Origin: Listeria immobilis
Lineage (GTDB): Bacteria; Bacillota; Bacilli; Lactobacillales; Listeriaceae
Assembly: GCF_014322765.1 (NCBI RefSeq)
Contig: NZ_JAASTZ010000015.1
Coordinates: 31,376-95,375 of the forward strand
Direction: 5' to 3'
DNA: 64,000 bases
Position numbers and translations under genes: made by a program. Below the pieces are notes generated by a model. It had not been told where the DNA came from. It did no database searches and saw nothing but the letters and a program-made list of their open reading frames with translations. Shown here one piece after another: positions 63,979 to 64,000 of this stretch (position 1 is its first letter; every line of letters starts with the position of its first letter).

Positions 63979-64000
63979 TTGGCTAAATATGATGATGGAT
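63979..64000 (+). CDS. Transposase OrfA, 5' fragment
   Basis: Seven codons (LAKYDDG) are visible from TTG 63979 before the window ends. The start, the ribosome site inside the upstream hairpin and the IS terminus agree with an IS3-family OrfA, a helix-turn-helix protein that is usually joined to OrfB by -1 frameshifting. Confidence 0.5.

Larger units (their letters stand above)
63924..64000 (+). mobile_element. Left end of an IS3-family insertion sequence (cut by the window)
   Basis: The segment begins TGTAGTGCGCCCCCAAAGTT, with the TG terminus and CCCCAAAGTTAGAC style of IS3-family (IS150-like) ends. An open frame starts at TTG 63979 after GGAGG and reads LAKYDDG, like the OrfA start of such elements. 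Only 77 bp lie in the window, so the length, right end, target duplication and exact family cannot be seen. Confidence 0.75.

Overview
This window is low-GC Firmicute DNA that I assign to Listeria sensu stricto, close to L. monocytogenes. The basis is the lmaDCBA genes followed by a phage-tail gene set, the LPXTG proteins, a zinc ABC operon, and the order holB-yaaT-yabA-yabB-yazA-yabC-abrB-metS. The layout follows, as I remember it, lmo0115 to lmo0184 of strain EGD-e, with some blocks missing and one metabolic block added. The species is not proven from the sequence.

Layout. (1) 1-9820: the distal part of a monocin locus, an F-type phage-tail-like bacteriocin. It holds regulators LmaD and LmaC, LmaB, the tail-tube protein LmaA, a tail chaperone pair joined by a probable -1 frameshift, tape measure, distal tail and tail-associated proteins, four small baseplate or fibre proteins, holin and amidase. 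No head, terminase, portal or integrase gene is present. (2) 9825-14577: an LPXTG-anchored 5'-nucleotidase, an IMP-dehydrogenase-like protein, and a YjdI/YjdJ-like pair with a candidate sigma-B promoter. (3) 14578-20203: a SAM (S-box) riboswitch ahead of a peptide-binding lipoprotein and two permeases without ATPases, then an orphan OppA-like lipoprotein on the minus strand. (4) 20292-22851: a Zur-type zinc uptake operon. (5) 22856-27003: a Crp/Fnr-family regulator, a nuclease/Fe-S helicase fusion and a HAD phosphatase.

(6) 27244-32520: a compact operon for murein-peptide use. It encodes an L-Ala-D/L-Glu epimerase, a cytosolic NlpC/P60 endopeptidase, a cytosolic class-A beta-lactamase-fold hydrolase, a peptide-binding lipoprotein and a DppA D-aminopeptidase. 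I consider this the least familiar system here. It resembles the B. subtilis dpp/ykf region but lacks an LD-carboxypeptidase and its own permease and ATPase genes, and it carries an unexpected serine hydrolase. (7) 32746-41133: two LPXTG surface proteins. One is a 2013-residue mosaic with seven Ig-like repeats; the other is a collagen-adhesin-like protein with three Cna_B repeats.

(8) 41183-52130: an RsbR paralogue lacking both usual phospho-threonines, then the holB-to-metS housekeeping cluster, interrupted after abrB by two GlcU-type sugar porters flanking a DUF1254/DUF1214 protein. (9) 52186-63900: a catabolite-controlled alpha-glucan operon with a ROK regulator, an ABC importer, two GH31 enzymes and one GH13 enzyme. 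The promoter carries a perfect cre box and a 9-bp inverted repeat. (10) 63924-64000: the left end of an IS3-family element, cut by the window edge.

The genes serve three themes: surface and competitor interaction (monocin, LPXTG proteins), scavenging of peptides, zinc and alpha-glucans, and core information processing. Regulation visible in the DNA includes one riboswitch, two Zur boxes, two cre boxes, two candidate sigma-B promoters, a programmed frameshift and many intrinsic terminators.
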